DNA of 33,099 nucleotides from Candidatus Sulfopaludibacter sp. SbA3 (GCA_945865815.1 CAMBFR010000042.1:1-33099); one strand, 5' to 3'; numbered from the stretch's first letter, positions 6,341 to 13,380 are shown. Notes: generated by a model not told the origin, from the letters alone. Translations and numbers: made by a program.

Positions 6341-7947
6341 CCCATTCTGTAAACGGATACCGGCTCGCTGAATCCCTTCACCGTCAGCGGCTCGATTTTC
6401 TGTGCCGCAACCAGGCCGGCCACGAGTTCATAGGCCGATTCCGATAAAAGCGTTTCGCCGGCGCGCGCCTGGCTGCAAAGCCGGGAGCACAGATTCACAT
6501 TTGAGCCGATTGCCGTGAAGTCCAGCCGGTCGTCACTGCCGATGCTTCCCAGGATCACCTCTCCGGTGACAATTCCCACGCCAACTCGAACAGCGGCCTC
6601 GCCGGGACGGGATGCATTCAAGGCGCCCAGCGCCTTATGTATCTCAACAGCGCACCGAATGGCATTGAGTGCCATGTCATTCCCGTCGAACAGCGCCACA
6701 ACGCAGTCGCCGACGAATTTGTCGACGTCACCGCCGAACTTCTTGACTCTTTTCGCCTGGAGGCTGAGGCACGAATTCAGAAGTGTCACTGTTTCTTCAG
6801 GACTCATGTTCTCGGTCATCGCGGTAAAGCCCCGCATGTCCGAGAAGAAGATCGTCAAAATCAGCTTCTCTCCGGCGGAGATCTTTTTTTGCGCGTTGGC
6901 CTGGATCATGTCGACCGTCGATTGCGACACGAACTTCTGCATGTCCGAACGTTCACGAAGGCCCTGGATCATGGTGTTGAATGACCCGGCGAGGACGCCG
7001 ATCTCATCGCTGGTGCGAACATCGAGACGGTATTCGAAATTTCCGGCGGCCACCTGCCGGGTACCTTCGACGAGCTTTGCCACGGGCGCCGTCAGGTTGC
7101 GGGCCAGAACGGCGCTTCCCGTTACGCCTCCGGTTGCTGCAATTATCCCGAGCACAAGCAGGCCGATCTGTATCCGCCGGTACGGCAGCATCGCCCGATC
7201 GTGCGATTGCATGATCACGGCAAGAGGCCTGGGTCCGCCGGCGCCGCCGAACAGCATCGCAACCGCCTCGTAGGTTTCTCCTCCAATAGTCACGGCTTTC
7301 TGCGAAACATTCGACTCTATGACAGCGTCCCACTCCGCTCGCGTTTTCCACGGCAGGTTGGACTGCAGGATGCTGGAACCGATGACCCGGTCGCTGACAA
7401 TGACGATGTCGTCGCTGCTGATCTCGTTGAGGTCCCGCGCGAAGGTATCGTCGATCCGAATTCCCGCGAGCACGTATCCAAAAACGAATCCCGCGGCTTC
7501 GGCAGGCATCGTCGCCACATGATAGTTGCCGCTTTCCAGTGTCAACACCCCCGTCTCGGGAGGGAGTGGAATGTCTCCGGGATCCGCCTGATCCGTCCTT
7601 GCCAGCACGCGCCCTTCCCCGTCGAAGGCGATCAGCAGGTCCAGTTGATCGCTGTTCTCCCGCTGGTAGGACTGAAGAAAATCCCGGACGGTGAGTGCTT
7701 CACTGGTGAGCGCAGCTTTCAAACTCGGGAACGATGCAACAAGTCCCGCGGTCAGGCCCATGCTGTCCAACCGCTGCCGTTCGGCGCCTGCGACCAGTTC
7801 GCGGCCTCTCTGGAGATCGCCCTCCAGGCGCTCGTCGACAAACGCTTCCGCCTGGAAGTTGACGTAAACCAGCATCGTCACGATGAGTGCGACCAGAAGC
7901 GAACTGGAGTAAACAAGAATCTTGCGGCGCAGCGAAGTGGACTGCAT
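6337..7947 (-). CDS. Membrane class III adenylate cyclase with HAMP domain
   Basis: This 536-residue receptor-type cyclase has a first membrane helix at about 10-28, a periplasmic sensor region at about 30-258, a second helix at about 260-282, a HAMP linker at about 283-335 and a class III catalytic domain at about 362-536. Metal-binding Asp370 (FSDMRGFT) and Asp414 (KFVGDCVV) are present, as are transition-state Asn485 and Arg489 (NVNLCSRL). The substrate-selecting pair is Lys410 and Thr478; the Lys/Thr pair marks class IIIb cyclases, of which several are stimulated by bicarbonate. It should make cAMP in response to an external signal. It is convergent with the cupredoxin gene (4-nt overlap). 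A perfect 39-bp inverted repeat begins 10 bp upstream of its ATG. No clear ribosome binding site is seen. Confidence 0.93.
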   Translation of the reverse strand: MQSTSLRRKILVYSSSLLVALIVTMLVYVNFQAEAFVDERLEGDLQRGRELVAGAERQRLDSMGLTAGLVASFPSLKAALTSEALTVRDFLQSYQRENSDQLDLLIAFDGEGRVLARTDQADPGDIPLPPETGVLTLESGNYHVATMPAEAAGFVFGYVLAGIRIDDTFARDLNEISSDDIVIVSDRVIGSSILQSNLPWKTRAEWDAVIESNVSQKAVTIGGETYEAVAMLFGGAGGPRPLAVIMQSHDRAMLPYRRIQIGLLVLGIIAATGGVTGSAVLARNLTAPVAKLVEGTRQVAAGNFEYRLDVRTSDEIGVLAGSFNTMIQGLRERSDMQKFVSQSTVDMIQANAQKKISAGEKLILTIFFSDMRGFTAMTENMSPEETVTLLNSCLSLQAKRVKKFGGDVDKFVGDCVVALFDGNDMALNAIRCAVEIHKALGALNASRPGEAAVRVGVGIVTGEVILGSIGSDDRLDFTAIGSNVNLCSRLCSQARAGETLLSESAYELVAGLVAAQKIEPLTVKGFSEPVSVYRMG

Positions 7948-7957
7948 GTTCGTTCGA

Positions 7958-8043
7958 GGCAGGAATTAATTCAGGTGACGTTGATCGAATTGTTCTCGAA
8001 CTTCAGAACAATTCGATCAACGTCACCTGAATTAATTCCTGCC
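7958..8043. repeat. Perfect 39-bp inverted repeat with 8-nt loop
   Basis: The left arm at 7958-7996 (GGCAGGAATTAATTCAGG and onward) is an exact reverse complement of the right arm at 8005-8043; the loop is CGAACTTC. It fills the gap between the cyclase start (7947) and the 3' end of the DinB gene (8053). The arms are not rich in the GC-plus-T pattern of a terminator and do not resemble the other repeats of this window. It may be a cruciform-forming regulatory element, a miniature element remnant or a fold-back assembly artefact. Confidence 0.97.
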
Positions 8044-8052
8044 CGCGTCTTC

Positions 8053-8556
8053 CTATGCGGGGGCCTGGAAGGGAAAATCGGCGCTGCCGCCGTAGATGCT
8101 GGGGACCTTTGCGCCCATGGGCCTCAGGTATGCGGATAACTGGCCGCGATGATGAACCGAATGATGCGTCAGGAATGTCAGATACATCACGGCCGGCTGC
8201 TCCATTCCGAAGAACGGAACCGTCTTCACAAGACTCTCAGCCGGCAGGGCTTTCACCCGGGCCATCTGCTCCTTCAGGTTCTTTTCGTACCAGTTCAGAA
8301 TGTCGCCCATCGTCGCCGGTTTTGGGGCCTCACCGTCCGGCATCGCAAACGCGCCGTCTGCGACGCTCTTGAGAAACCAGATTTCCGATTCCGGAATGTG
8401 CCAGGCCAGTTCGTGGGCCGTCATCGATTTCTCGGATGGCCGATAACCTTTCTTGTCGTCGGGAACGGCGGCAATGACCTTCCTTGTGGTTTGCGATTCC
8501 TGTTCGATGCTTCCCACAAAAAAATTAAGAAAAATCTTTCCCTGTTCAGGACTCAT
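8053..8556 (-). CDS. DinB-family protein
   Basis: This 167-residue helical-bundle protein of the DinB superfamily carries likely metal ligands in TAHELAWHIPESE (about residues 47-59) and THHSVHHRGQLSAYLRPMG (C-terminal third). The latter is the usual HxxxHRGQ signature. It is possibly a metal-dependent thiol transferase; the substrate is unknown. The start is the ATG at 8556, with AAGGAG at normal spacing; an in-frame TTG at 8577 lies upstream of that site and is rejected. The gene follows the asparaginase gene on the same strand by 17 bp and may be cotranscribed with it. It is distinct from the DinB at 1178-1660, with low similarity outside the motifs. Confidence 0.9.
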   Translation of the reverse strand: MSPEQGKIFLNFFVGSIEQESQTTRKVIAAVPDDKKGYRPSEKSMTAHELAWHIPESEIWFLKSVADGAFAMPDGEAPKPATMGDILNWYEKNLKEQMARVKALPAESLVKTVPFFGMEQPAVMYLTFLTHHSVHHRGQLSAYLRPMGAKVPSIYGGSADFPFQAPA

Positions 8557-8573
8557 AACACTCTTCTCCTTGT

Positions 8574-9659
8574 TCAATAGATATCAAAAATACGCTGTAT
8601 TTCCCTTGAATCGTGCGTCTTCGTGAGGGCCAGCATCAGCAGAATTCTCGCGTGAGCCGGAAGGAGGCGCTTTACGGCTATCATCGGCTGCGGTTCTGTG
8701 TACGGCGACGATGGCGTAATGACCTGAGCGCCGGAAGGAAACGTGGTGGCAACGACGGTCCCGCTCTTCTGCAGTGCATCGTAGTATGTGCGTTCATCCG
8801 GGGCCAGGGCGGTTGTGGCGACGACCACGCCCCTGGCGTCGGTCCTGCCGGCAGGATCGGCGCCCGCATACAGGTAATGCACGTCCACGCGCGGCAGCGC
8901 GCGAATCCCGGATACGTCAAAGTCTGAATTCGCGGTGTGCTTGCGAGTGGACGAATAAAAAAATTCCACGCCGTGCGGCGCAACAATGCCGAGCGTTCCC
9001 ATTTCGTCGTCGTTGAAGCCGCCATTGCGGGCGTATAGCTTCTGGGCGTCGCGCGCGGAGATGATGCGCTCATCCATGACGATCATGCCGCCCTTATCGC
9101 GCGCCTCGGGAGCGGCGGCGACGCGGACGGCCGAGAGCAGGTTCAGCGGGCCATCCGGGCTGATCCCCGTCGGCGGCCGGTACGCGCCAACGACCACGAC
9201 GGGCTTGGAAGACCTTACGGTCAGATGAAGAAAGAACGCGGTTTCGGTCAACCGGTCTGTGCCGTGCGTGACAACGACGCCTGCAATGTCGTCACGGTCG
9301 GCCAGGATAGTGTTGATGCGCCGCGCCAGTTGCAGCCAGAGCTCCGGCGTGATCCGGGCGCTGGCCACGTTCAAAAACTGTTCGGTTTCGACCTGCGCGT
9401 ATTTCTGGATCTCCGGCACCAGATCCACGAGTTCGTTGACCGTCTTGCGGATTTCGTATGGACCAAGCGTTCCGGGCTCGCGCTGTTCGCCCGCGATGGT
9501 GCCGCCCGTCGCCAGTATCAGCACCTTGGGAAGCGCCGGCCGGGACTGCCTTGATATTGCCGGCGATCCTGCAAGCAGCACGATGGCGAGAACAGCGGCA
9601 ACTCTTGAGAGGCGCGTACGCGACAATCGCAACAATCGCAACAATGGCATCAGCGGCAT
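8574..9659 (-). CDS. Periplasmic type II L-asparaginase
   Basis: This 361-residue enzyme hydrolyses L-asparagine (possibly glutamine) to the acid and ammonia. The two catalytic threonine motifs are visible: LATGGTIAG (Thr54) and VVTHGTDRLTET (Thr134, Asp135). The family segments GAYRPPTGISPDGPLNL and DERIISARDAQK follow. A hydrophobic signal segment (residues 18-36, ending near SPAIS) indicates export, as in type II high-affinity enzymes. The N-terminus MPLMPLLRLLRL is encoded by an array of 9-bp repeats (9621-9665), so its true start is uncertain: ATG codons occur at 9659 and 9650 and neither has a ribosome binding site. It lies downstream of a small membrane-protein gene. Confidence 0.93.
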   Translation of the reverse strand: MPLMPLLRLLRLSRTRLSRVAAVLAIVLLAGSPAISRQSRPALPKVLILATGGTIAGEQREPGTLGPYEIRKTVNELVDLVPEIQKYAQVETEQFLNVASARITPELWLQLARRINTILADRDDIAGVVVTHGTDRLTETAFFLHLTVRSSKPVVVVGAYRPPTGISPDGPLNLLSAVRVAAAPEARDKGGMIVMDERIISARDAQKLYARNGGFNDDEMGTLGIVAPHGVEFFYSSTRKHTANSDFDVSGIRALPRVDVHYLYAGADPAGRTDARGVVVATTALAPDERTYYDALQKSGTVVATTFPSGAQVITPSSPYTEPQPMIAVKRLLPAHARILLMLALTKTHDSREIQRIFDIY

Positions 9660-9665
9660 CAGCGC
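9621..9665. repeat. Compound 9-bp tandem array over the asparaginase start
   Basis: Five consecutive 9-mers occur: CGACAATCG, CAACAATCG, CAACAATGG, CATCAGCGG, CATCAGCGC. The first three and the last two form two related groups. The array covers the start codon(s) and first codons of the minus-strand asparaginase gene, so each unit adds three residues and the last units each add an ATG. Confidence 0.85.
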
Positions 9666-9685
9666 ATTTAATCACAGTACCGGCG

Positions 9686-10174
9686 TCAGAACCAGTCTTC
9701 GTCTTCTTCGTCTCCCGTCTTCAGGCCGGACCAGAATCGATCGAGCACCGCGCCTATGCCGCCTCCGACCCAGTACCACTGGAGAGTGCCTACCACGTAT
9801 GCAGTCCCGATTGTCCAGGCGGCCAGCTGAGGAGGGTTCAGACCAAGACGGTTCAGGACCGCAAACAGCCCAAGCAGAGTCAGCATCGGCGCCGTATCGA
9901 AGATCAGCATCATCCGCCAGAACTCGGTTCGATTTAACAGGAACGCGCCGAAAGCCGGCTCCGCAAAACCCAGCTTGCTGCTGGCCCTGTACTCGAAGTA
10001 GGAAAATATGAAAAAGCCGGTCGCAAGAAGGACGTGGGAAAGGGCAGAAGTCCATGCCACGCGCTGCCAATAATTCCTGCTGTTGAGATTGAATAGATTC
10101 CCCCAGGTCAGCAGGTGGTACAAACCAAAGACCAGCAGCGGGGGCAGCGCGAGCGTTGCGGCGAGGTAAAACAT
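9686..10174 (-). CDS. Hypothetical integral membrane protein, four helices
   Basis: This 162-residue protein is not recognised. Hydrophobic segments are visible at about 3-22, 41-62, 87-108 and 116-135. A short acidic C-terminal tail (KTGDEEDEDWF) follows. Between helices 1 and 2 is the polar stretch NLNSRNYWQR. The start is the ATG at 10174; a TATAAT box ends only six bases before it, so the transcript is probably leaderless. The gene is followed by asparaginase on the same strand after 26 bp and could share its transcript. Function cannot be assigned. Confidence 0.75.
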   Translation of the reverse strand: MFYLAATLALPPLLVFGLYHLLTWGNLFNLNSRNYWQRVAWTSALSHVLLATGFFIFSYFEYRASSKLGFAEPAFGAFLLNRTEFWRMMLIFDTAPMLTLLGLFAVLNRLGLNPPQLAAWTIGTAYVVGTLQWYWVGGGIGAVLDRFWSGLKTGDEEDEDWF

Positions 10175-10180
10175 CGCGCG

Positions 10181-10186
10181 ATTATA
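10181..10186 (-). promoter_or_regulatory. -10 box of a leaderless promoter (membrane protein gene)
   Basis: Read on the minus strand, a perfect TATAAT is followed by six bases (CGCGCG) and the ATG at 10174. There is no room for a ribosome binding site. The -35 region is weak. It lies directly after the stop codon of the RidA gene. Confidence 0.6.
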
Positions 10187-10194
10187 TGCGGTTT

Positions 10195-10581
10195 CTAATC
10201 CACGAACGCTTCGGCTTCAATCTCAACCAGCATCCCGGGGGAGATCAGGCGGCTGACTTCAACCATGCTCGTGGCCGGACGAATGGTTCCGAAAAACTGC
10301 CCGTGCGCGCGGCCGACCTTTTCCCACTCCTCGATGTTAGTGACGTAGATGCGCGTCCGCACCACATGTTCAAGCGAGGCTCCACAACGCTTGAGCGCGG
10401 CCTCGATGTTGCGTATCGCCTGAACGGTCTGGGCAGAGGCATCGCCGAGTCCTACTATTTCGCCCTTCTCACCAGTGGCGGTTGTTCCCGACACGTGAAT
10501 CCAGTTACCCACCTGTACCGCTCGCGAGTAACCGATAATGGGCTCCCACGCAGTCCCGGTTTCGATGTTCTTTCTTGCCAT
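10195..10581 (-). CDS. RidA family protein (YjgF/UK114)
   Basis: This 128-residue trimeric enamine/imine deaminase-type protein shows the family blocks [54 protein letters not shown] and the C-terminal [11 protein letters not shown]. The conserved Arg (in VVRTRIYVT) and Glu (in VEIEAEA) of the active site are present. RidA hydrolyses reactive 2-aminoacrylate and related enamines released by PLP enzymes, although many relatives in such gene contexts have unproven substrates. A GAGGT ribosome binding site precedes the ATG. No functional link to its neighbours is evident. Confidence 0.93.
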   Translation of the reverse strand: MARKNIETGTAWEPIIGYSRAVQVGNWIHVSGTTATGEKGEIVGLGDASAQTVQAIRNIEAALKRCGASLEHVVRTRIYVTNIEEWEKVGRAHGQFFGTIRPATSMVEVSRLISPGMLVEIEAEAFVD

Positions 10582-10620
10582 GTGATATCTACCTCAGCAC
10601 ACCTGCATTGTTGCCGAGTC

Positions 10621-11391
10621 CTACCGGGACTCCGGCTGATGTTTGTAATCGAGATTCGGCTGGTGCGGCCGCAGGTTGTCCAGATCCAGATTATTTTCCG
10701 TGCACGTGTAAGGCAGAATGCGGTCTTTGGAATCGTCAAAACGAGTAAAACTCCGCGTGATGGACCAGGGCCTGGTGAAAAACACGGGGTCGTCGAACGT
10801 GGCCGTCCACCGGAGCGTGTTCTGATCGATCTTGCTGATTCGCTCCGTCATATGAAGCTTGCCGCTGTGCTCGTGTCCGGCGGTATCCAGCCAGGTGCGC
10901 TCGTCGATTCCGACGCTGTCGATCACCAGCGTGTCACCCTCCCATTTGCCCGTCGAATTCCCCATAAACTCGGGATAGTCCATGATGTCTTCCGGATGGC
11001 CGCGCCCATCCATATATATAACGCGCCAGATCGTCTGATACTCGAACAGGAAGCCGATCATGTTTTCCTGTTGGACCAGAATGAACGGAAGCGGAGCCGT
11101 GAAGGCGCGCGAAGGCCCCGGGGGCAGGCAACGGCCGGTGGGATCCTGCGCCGTATCCACCGTTCTCCAGCGTTCTGCCCCATACGCGTTGTACGGAGGT
11201 TGAACCGGATTCTGCGGCGTTCCAATCGCCGAGGCGAGGTCCGGAGTGTACTGGTTTCGCCAGATGCCGCTCAGGTCCCGCGGATTCCTCACAGCCCCGC
11301 TCTGCGCTTCGGCATCGAAGGGCTGGAACATCACCGCCAGCATGAGGACCAAACCGGCTATCGGACGTGCAATGCGCTTACTGGTTTCCAC
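10621..11391 (-). CDS. Secreted protein of unknown function (paralog of 12642-13367)
   Basis: This protein of about 256 residues has a signal peptide (ETSKRIARP then hydrophobic, ending near DAEAQ). I do not recognise a named family. Visible blocks are NPRDLSGIWRN near the mature N-terminus, LFEYQTIWRVIYMDGRGHP, KWEGDTLVIDSVGIDERTW and DDPVFFTRPW. The same blocks occur in the protein at 12642-13367. The start is set at GTG 11391 because GGAGGAGG lies just before it; ATG 11406 and TTG 11409 are alternatives that overlap the binding site. It is the second gene of a two-gene operon, 18 nt after the DUF6152 gene. It is probably periplasmic and beta-rich. Confidence 0.8.
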   Translation of the reverse strand: METSKRIARPIAGLVLMLAVMFQPFDAEAQSGAVRNPRDLSGIWRNQYTPDLASAIGTPQNPVQPPYNAYGAERWRTVDTAQDPTGRCLPPGPSRAFTAPLPFILVQQENMIGFLFEYQTIWRVIYMDGRGHPEDIMDYPEFMGNSTGKWEGDTLVIDSVGIDERTWLDTAGHEHSGKLHMTERISKIDQNTLRWTATFDDPVFFTRPWSITRSFTRFDDSKDRILPYTCTENNLDLDNLRPHQPNLDYKHQPESR

Positions 11392-11409
11392 GGAATCCTC
11401 CTCCATCAA

Positions 11410-11808
11410 CTACCTGTCGCCTCCGGACGAAGCGCCGAATACTCTCTTGCCATCGGCCAATATCGCGGTCCTCATGTTGGCAAGGTTGGTCCCATCCTTG
11501 GCAAGCCAGCCGTCTACAGTCACGACGTCGCCCGGCTTCAGGGAATCCTTTCGCCAGCCGGCCCTGTAAAGCCCACTGGGATTGCCGCCTTCGACGGCCC
11601 ACCTGGCAACGTTGCCCGCCTCATCCTTCACATCCAGATAGAAATAGATGTGCGGGTTCATCCATTCCATTTTCGTCACTGTCCCCTTGAGAGTGACAGG
11701 CTTGGACCGGTCGTACTGCGCCGCAAACGAGTGATGCGAAACCGCAGGCGCGGCGGCCAGGAGCAAACCGAAACCCGCACAAAGGAAATGAAGCCTATTG
11801 CGTCTCAT
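11410..11808 (-). CDS. DUF6152-like secreted protein
   Basis: This 132-residue precursor has a signal peptide of about 24 residues (MRRNRLHF then hydrophobic, ending PAVS). The predicted mature protein begins HHSFAAQYD. The rest (GTVTKMEWMNPHIYFYLDVKD, PGDVVTVDGWLAKDGTNLA) reads like a small OB-type beta-barrel. The DUF6152 assignment is from memory of the HHSFAAQYD signature. Function is unknown. The start is the ATG at 11808, with GGAGGT seven bases upstream; a longer reading frame from 11844 runs into a palindromic repeat and is rejected. A possible -10, TATGAT, lies at 11835-11830 at the edge of that repeat. The paralog at 12224-12625 is arranged as a mirror image. Confidence 0.85.
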   Translation of the reverse strand: MRRNRLHFLCAGFGLLLAAAPAVSHHSFAAQYDRSKPVTLKGTVTKMEWMNPHIYFYLDVKDEAGNVARWAVEGGNPSGLYRAGWRKDSLKPGDVVTVDGWLAKDGTNLANMRTAILADGKRVFGASSGGDR

Positions 11809-11834
11809 CGAGATACCTCCGTATTCGTTATCAT

Positions 11835-11936
11835 AGTGGTCCAATTCGGGGACAGGCTACTCAATTTCCTGTTTTCATCAATGAAAGCATTCACTCAAAA
11901 TGGGAATTGAGTGGCCTGTCCCCGAATTAGACCACT
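11835..11936. repeat. REPIN-like element, family A
   Basis: Two 35-nt arms in inverted orientation (11835-11869 and 11902-11936) match at 32 of 35 positions. Each has AGTGGTC at the outer end and the core CCAATTCGGGGACAGGC or its relative. The 32-nt spacer contains TTTCAT-CA-ATGAAA. Total length of about 102 bp and head-to-head arms are typical of REPINs, which are mobilised in trans by REP-associated tyrosine (IS200/IS605-like) transposases. It lies at the centre of the mirrored operon duplication, within the 415-bp gene-free stretch 11809-12223. An 11-nt match to its outer end occurs at 25022-25032. Confidence 0.8.
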
Positions 11937-11994
11937 ACTCCTTAAGGGCAACAATTTACCTGAGTCAATCGTGGTGCTGGATTTTGGAGGTACG

Positions 11995-12080
11995 CTGTGG
12001 GCGCAGGGCTTCAGCCCCGTGCAGAATTCCAGAAAATTCCTGTTTGATCCTGGCACGGAGCTAAAGCCCCGCGCCCACAG
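11995..12080. repeat. Head-to-head pair of family B REP-like repeats
   Basis: The left copy at 11995-12022 (CTGTGGGCGCAGGGCTTCAG and onward) and the right copy at 12052-12080 are inverted relatives, separated by 29 nt containing the close pair ATTCCAGAAAATTCCTG. Single copies of the same family are at 11-39 and 19935-19964. Together with the family A element it fills most of the gap between the mirrored operons. Confidence 0.8.
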
Positions 12081-12137
12081 TAGATTGAAAACATTCGCGA
12101 ATATTTCAAACCTGCTTCAAGCCGATACGAATTCACC

Positions 12138-12166
12138 TTGACACCATCATTGTTGCGCTCAACAAT
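12138..12166 (+). promoter_or_regulatory. Promoter with overlapping operator-like palindrome
   Basis: TTGACA (12138-12143, perfect -35) is followed after 17 nt by AACAAT (12161-12166). The inverted repeat ATTGTTG-CGCT-CAACAAT (12149-12166) covers the end of the spacer and the whole -10, where a repressor would block polymerase. It drives the plus-strand DUF6152 operon (ATG 12224, about 50 nt leader, AAGGAG binding site). No equivalent palindrome is evident upstream of the mirrored copy. Confidence 0.6.
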
Positions 12167-12223
12167 TCCTCAGCAATTCGATGCAAACGGCTTGCGGAGA
12201 GAAATCGAGAAGGAGATATCGCC

Positions 12224-12625
12224 ATGAAATGTACAATGTCCCGCTTCGTAGCCTTGGCTTTCGCTTTGGTTTGGGCAGCGGCGCCGGTTTCGGCGCACCA
12301 CTCATTTGCCGCGCAATACGACGCCAAACAGCCCATTACGTTCACAGGTACAGTCATGAAAATGGAGTGGCAGAACCCGCACATTTTCTTCTATGTGGAT
12401 GTAAAGGACGCCAGCGGCAAGGTTATGAATTATGCCGTGGAAGGCGGTCCGCCGAATACCCTCTACCGATCCGGTTGGAGGAAGGACACCATCAAGATTG
12501 GCGAAACAGTGACCGTTGAGGGCAGCAAGGCCAAGGATGGATCGAACCTCGTGAATGCCCGAAGCGTCGTGATGGCGAACGGCAAGAGGGTGTTTGCCGG
12601 TTCCAGCGAGAATGTGGCCCGTTAA
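12224..12625 (+). CDS. DUF6152-like secreted protein (paralog of 11410-11808)
   Basis: This 133-residue precursor has a 24-residue signal peptide ending PVSA. The mature protein would start HHSFAAQYDAKQP, as in the mirrored paralog. Shared blocks are GTVMKMEWQNPHIFFYVDVKD, LYRSGWRKDTIKIGETVTVEG and AKDGSNLVNARSV; over the mature region more than half of the residues are identical by eye. The ribosome binding site AAGGAG and a good promoter (TTGACA at 12138) precede it. It is the first gene of a two-gene operon with the secreted protein at 12642. Function is unknown; an OB-like barrel with an exposed N-terminal His-His is inferred. Confidence 0.87.
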   Translation: MKCTMSRFVALAFALVWAAAPVSAHHSFAAQYDAKQPITFTGTVMKMEWQNPHIFFYVDVKDASGKVMNYAVEGGPPNTLYRSGWRKDTIKIGETVTVEGSKAKDGSNLVNARSVVMANGKRVFAGSSENVAR

Positions 12626-12641
12626 TCAGAAGGGCATGAGA

Positions 12642-13367
12642 ATGAGAATAAGCACGCGTTTTGCACGTTGGGTCATTTCGGCAACCGCCGTTTTCGGAGT
12701 CTTGATCCTGTCGGCCACTCCTTCAGGGGCGCAAGGCGTGCCCTCTCCACGGGACTTCAATGGCGTTTGGCAGGCGCCGTTCACCACCGATTTAGCTCGA
12801 CCCCACGGAGGGCCGCTTCCCCTTACTCCGCATGGGGAGGAAAGCCACAAGAATGCCGATAGTTCGAAGGATCCCGCCGCGTCCAAGTGCCTTCCGACGG
12901 GGCCAACACGGGCAATCCAGTCGCCTAATCCATTTCAGATTCTTCAGGGACCGAACGCCATTGCCGTGCTCTTCGAGTATCAGGGGCACTTTCGCATCAT
13001 TTACATGGATGGAACGGCTCATCCCGCAGACATCATGGACTACCCGGGGTTCCAGGGACATTCGATCGGCAAGTGGGAGGGTGACACCCTGGTCGTCGAC
13101 ACGGTTGGCATCGACGAACGAACCTGGCTGGATACCTCCGGCCACCAGCATAGTGACAAGCTGCACGTGATCGAGCGGTTCCAAAAGACCGATGCGAACA
13201 CCCTCAAATGGACGGTCACTTATGAAGATCCCGTCTTTTTTACCAGACCTTGGACGGTGTCGTTGGATTTGAAGCGCCAGGATACGCGCCTCATGTCGTT
13301 CGCATGCAACGACAACAACATTGATGCGGAGCACATGCAGCCTTATTTCCTTAATCAGAGCCAATAA
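12642..13367 (+). CDS. Secreted protein of unknown function (paralog of 10621-11391)
   Basis: This protein of about 241 residues has a signal peptide (MRISTRFARW then hydrophobic, ending SGAQG). It shares with its paralog the blocks SPRDFNGVWQ, LFEYQGHFRIIYMDGTAHP, the DIMDYP motif, KWEGDTLVVDTVGIDERTW, HSDKLHVIERF and EDPVFFTRPW. The spacing of these blocks is the same, so the fold is certainly shared. The start at 12642 fits AGAAGGG about seven bases upstream; an ATG at 12636 is also possible. It lies 16 nt after the DUF6152 gene, in the same order as the mirrored operon, which suggests that the two proteins work together. No catalytic motif is recognised. Confidence 0.82.
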   Translation: MRISTRFARWVISATAVFGVLILSATPSGAQGVPSPRDFNGVWQAPFTTDLARPHGGPLPLTPHGEESHKNADSSKDPAASKCLPTGPTRAIQSPNPFQILQGPNAIAVLFEYQGHFRIIYMDGTAHPADIMDYPGFQGHSIGKWEGDTLVVDTVGIDERTWLDTSGHQHSDKLHVIERFQKTDANTLKWTVTYEDPVFFTRPWTVSLDLKRQDTRLMSFACNDNNIDAEHMQPYFLNQSQ

Positions 13368-13380
13368 ATACGCGCGCTGG

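Noticed and set aside
10156-11910. A 584-codon open frame on the plus strand
   Set aside because: It is antisense to RidA, the secreted protein and the DUF6152 gene, all of which have recognisable protein motifs, starts and signal peptides. Its own translation shows no domain and is rich in Arg, Pro and His, as expected for a shadow of GC-rich genes.
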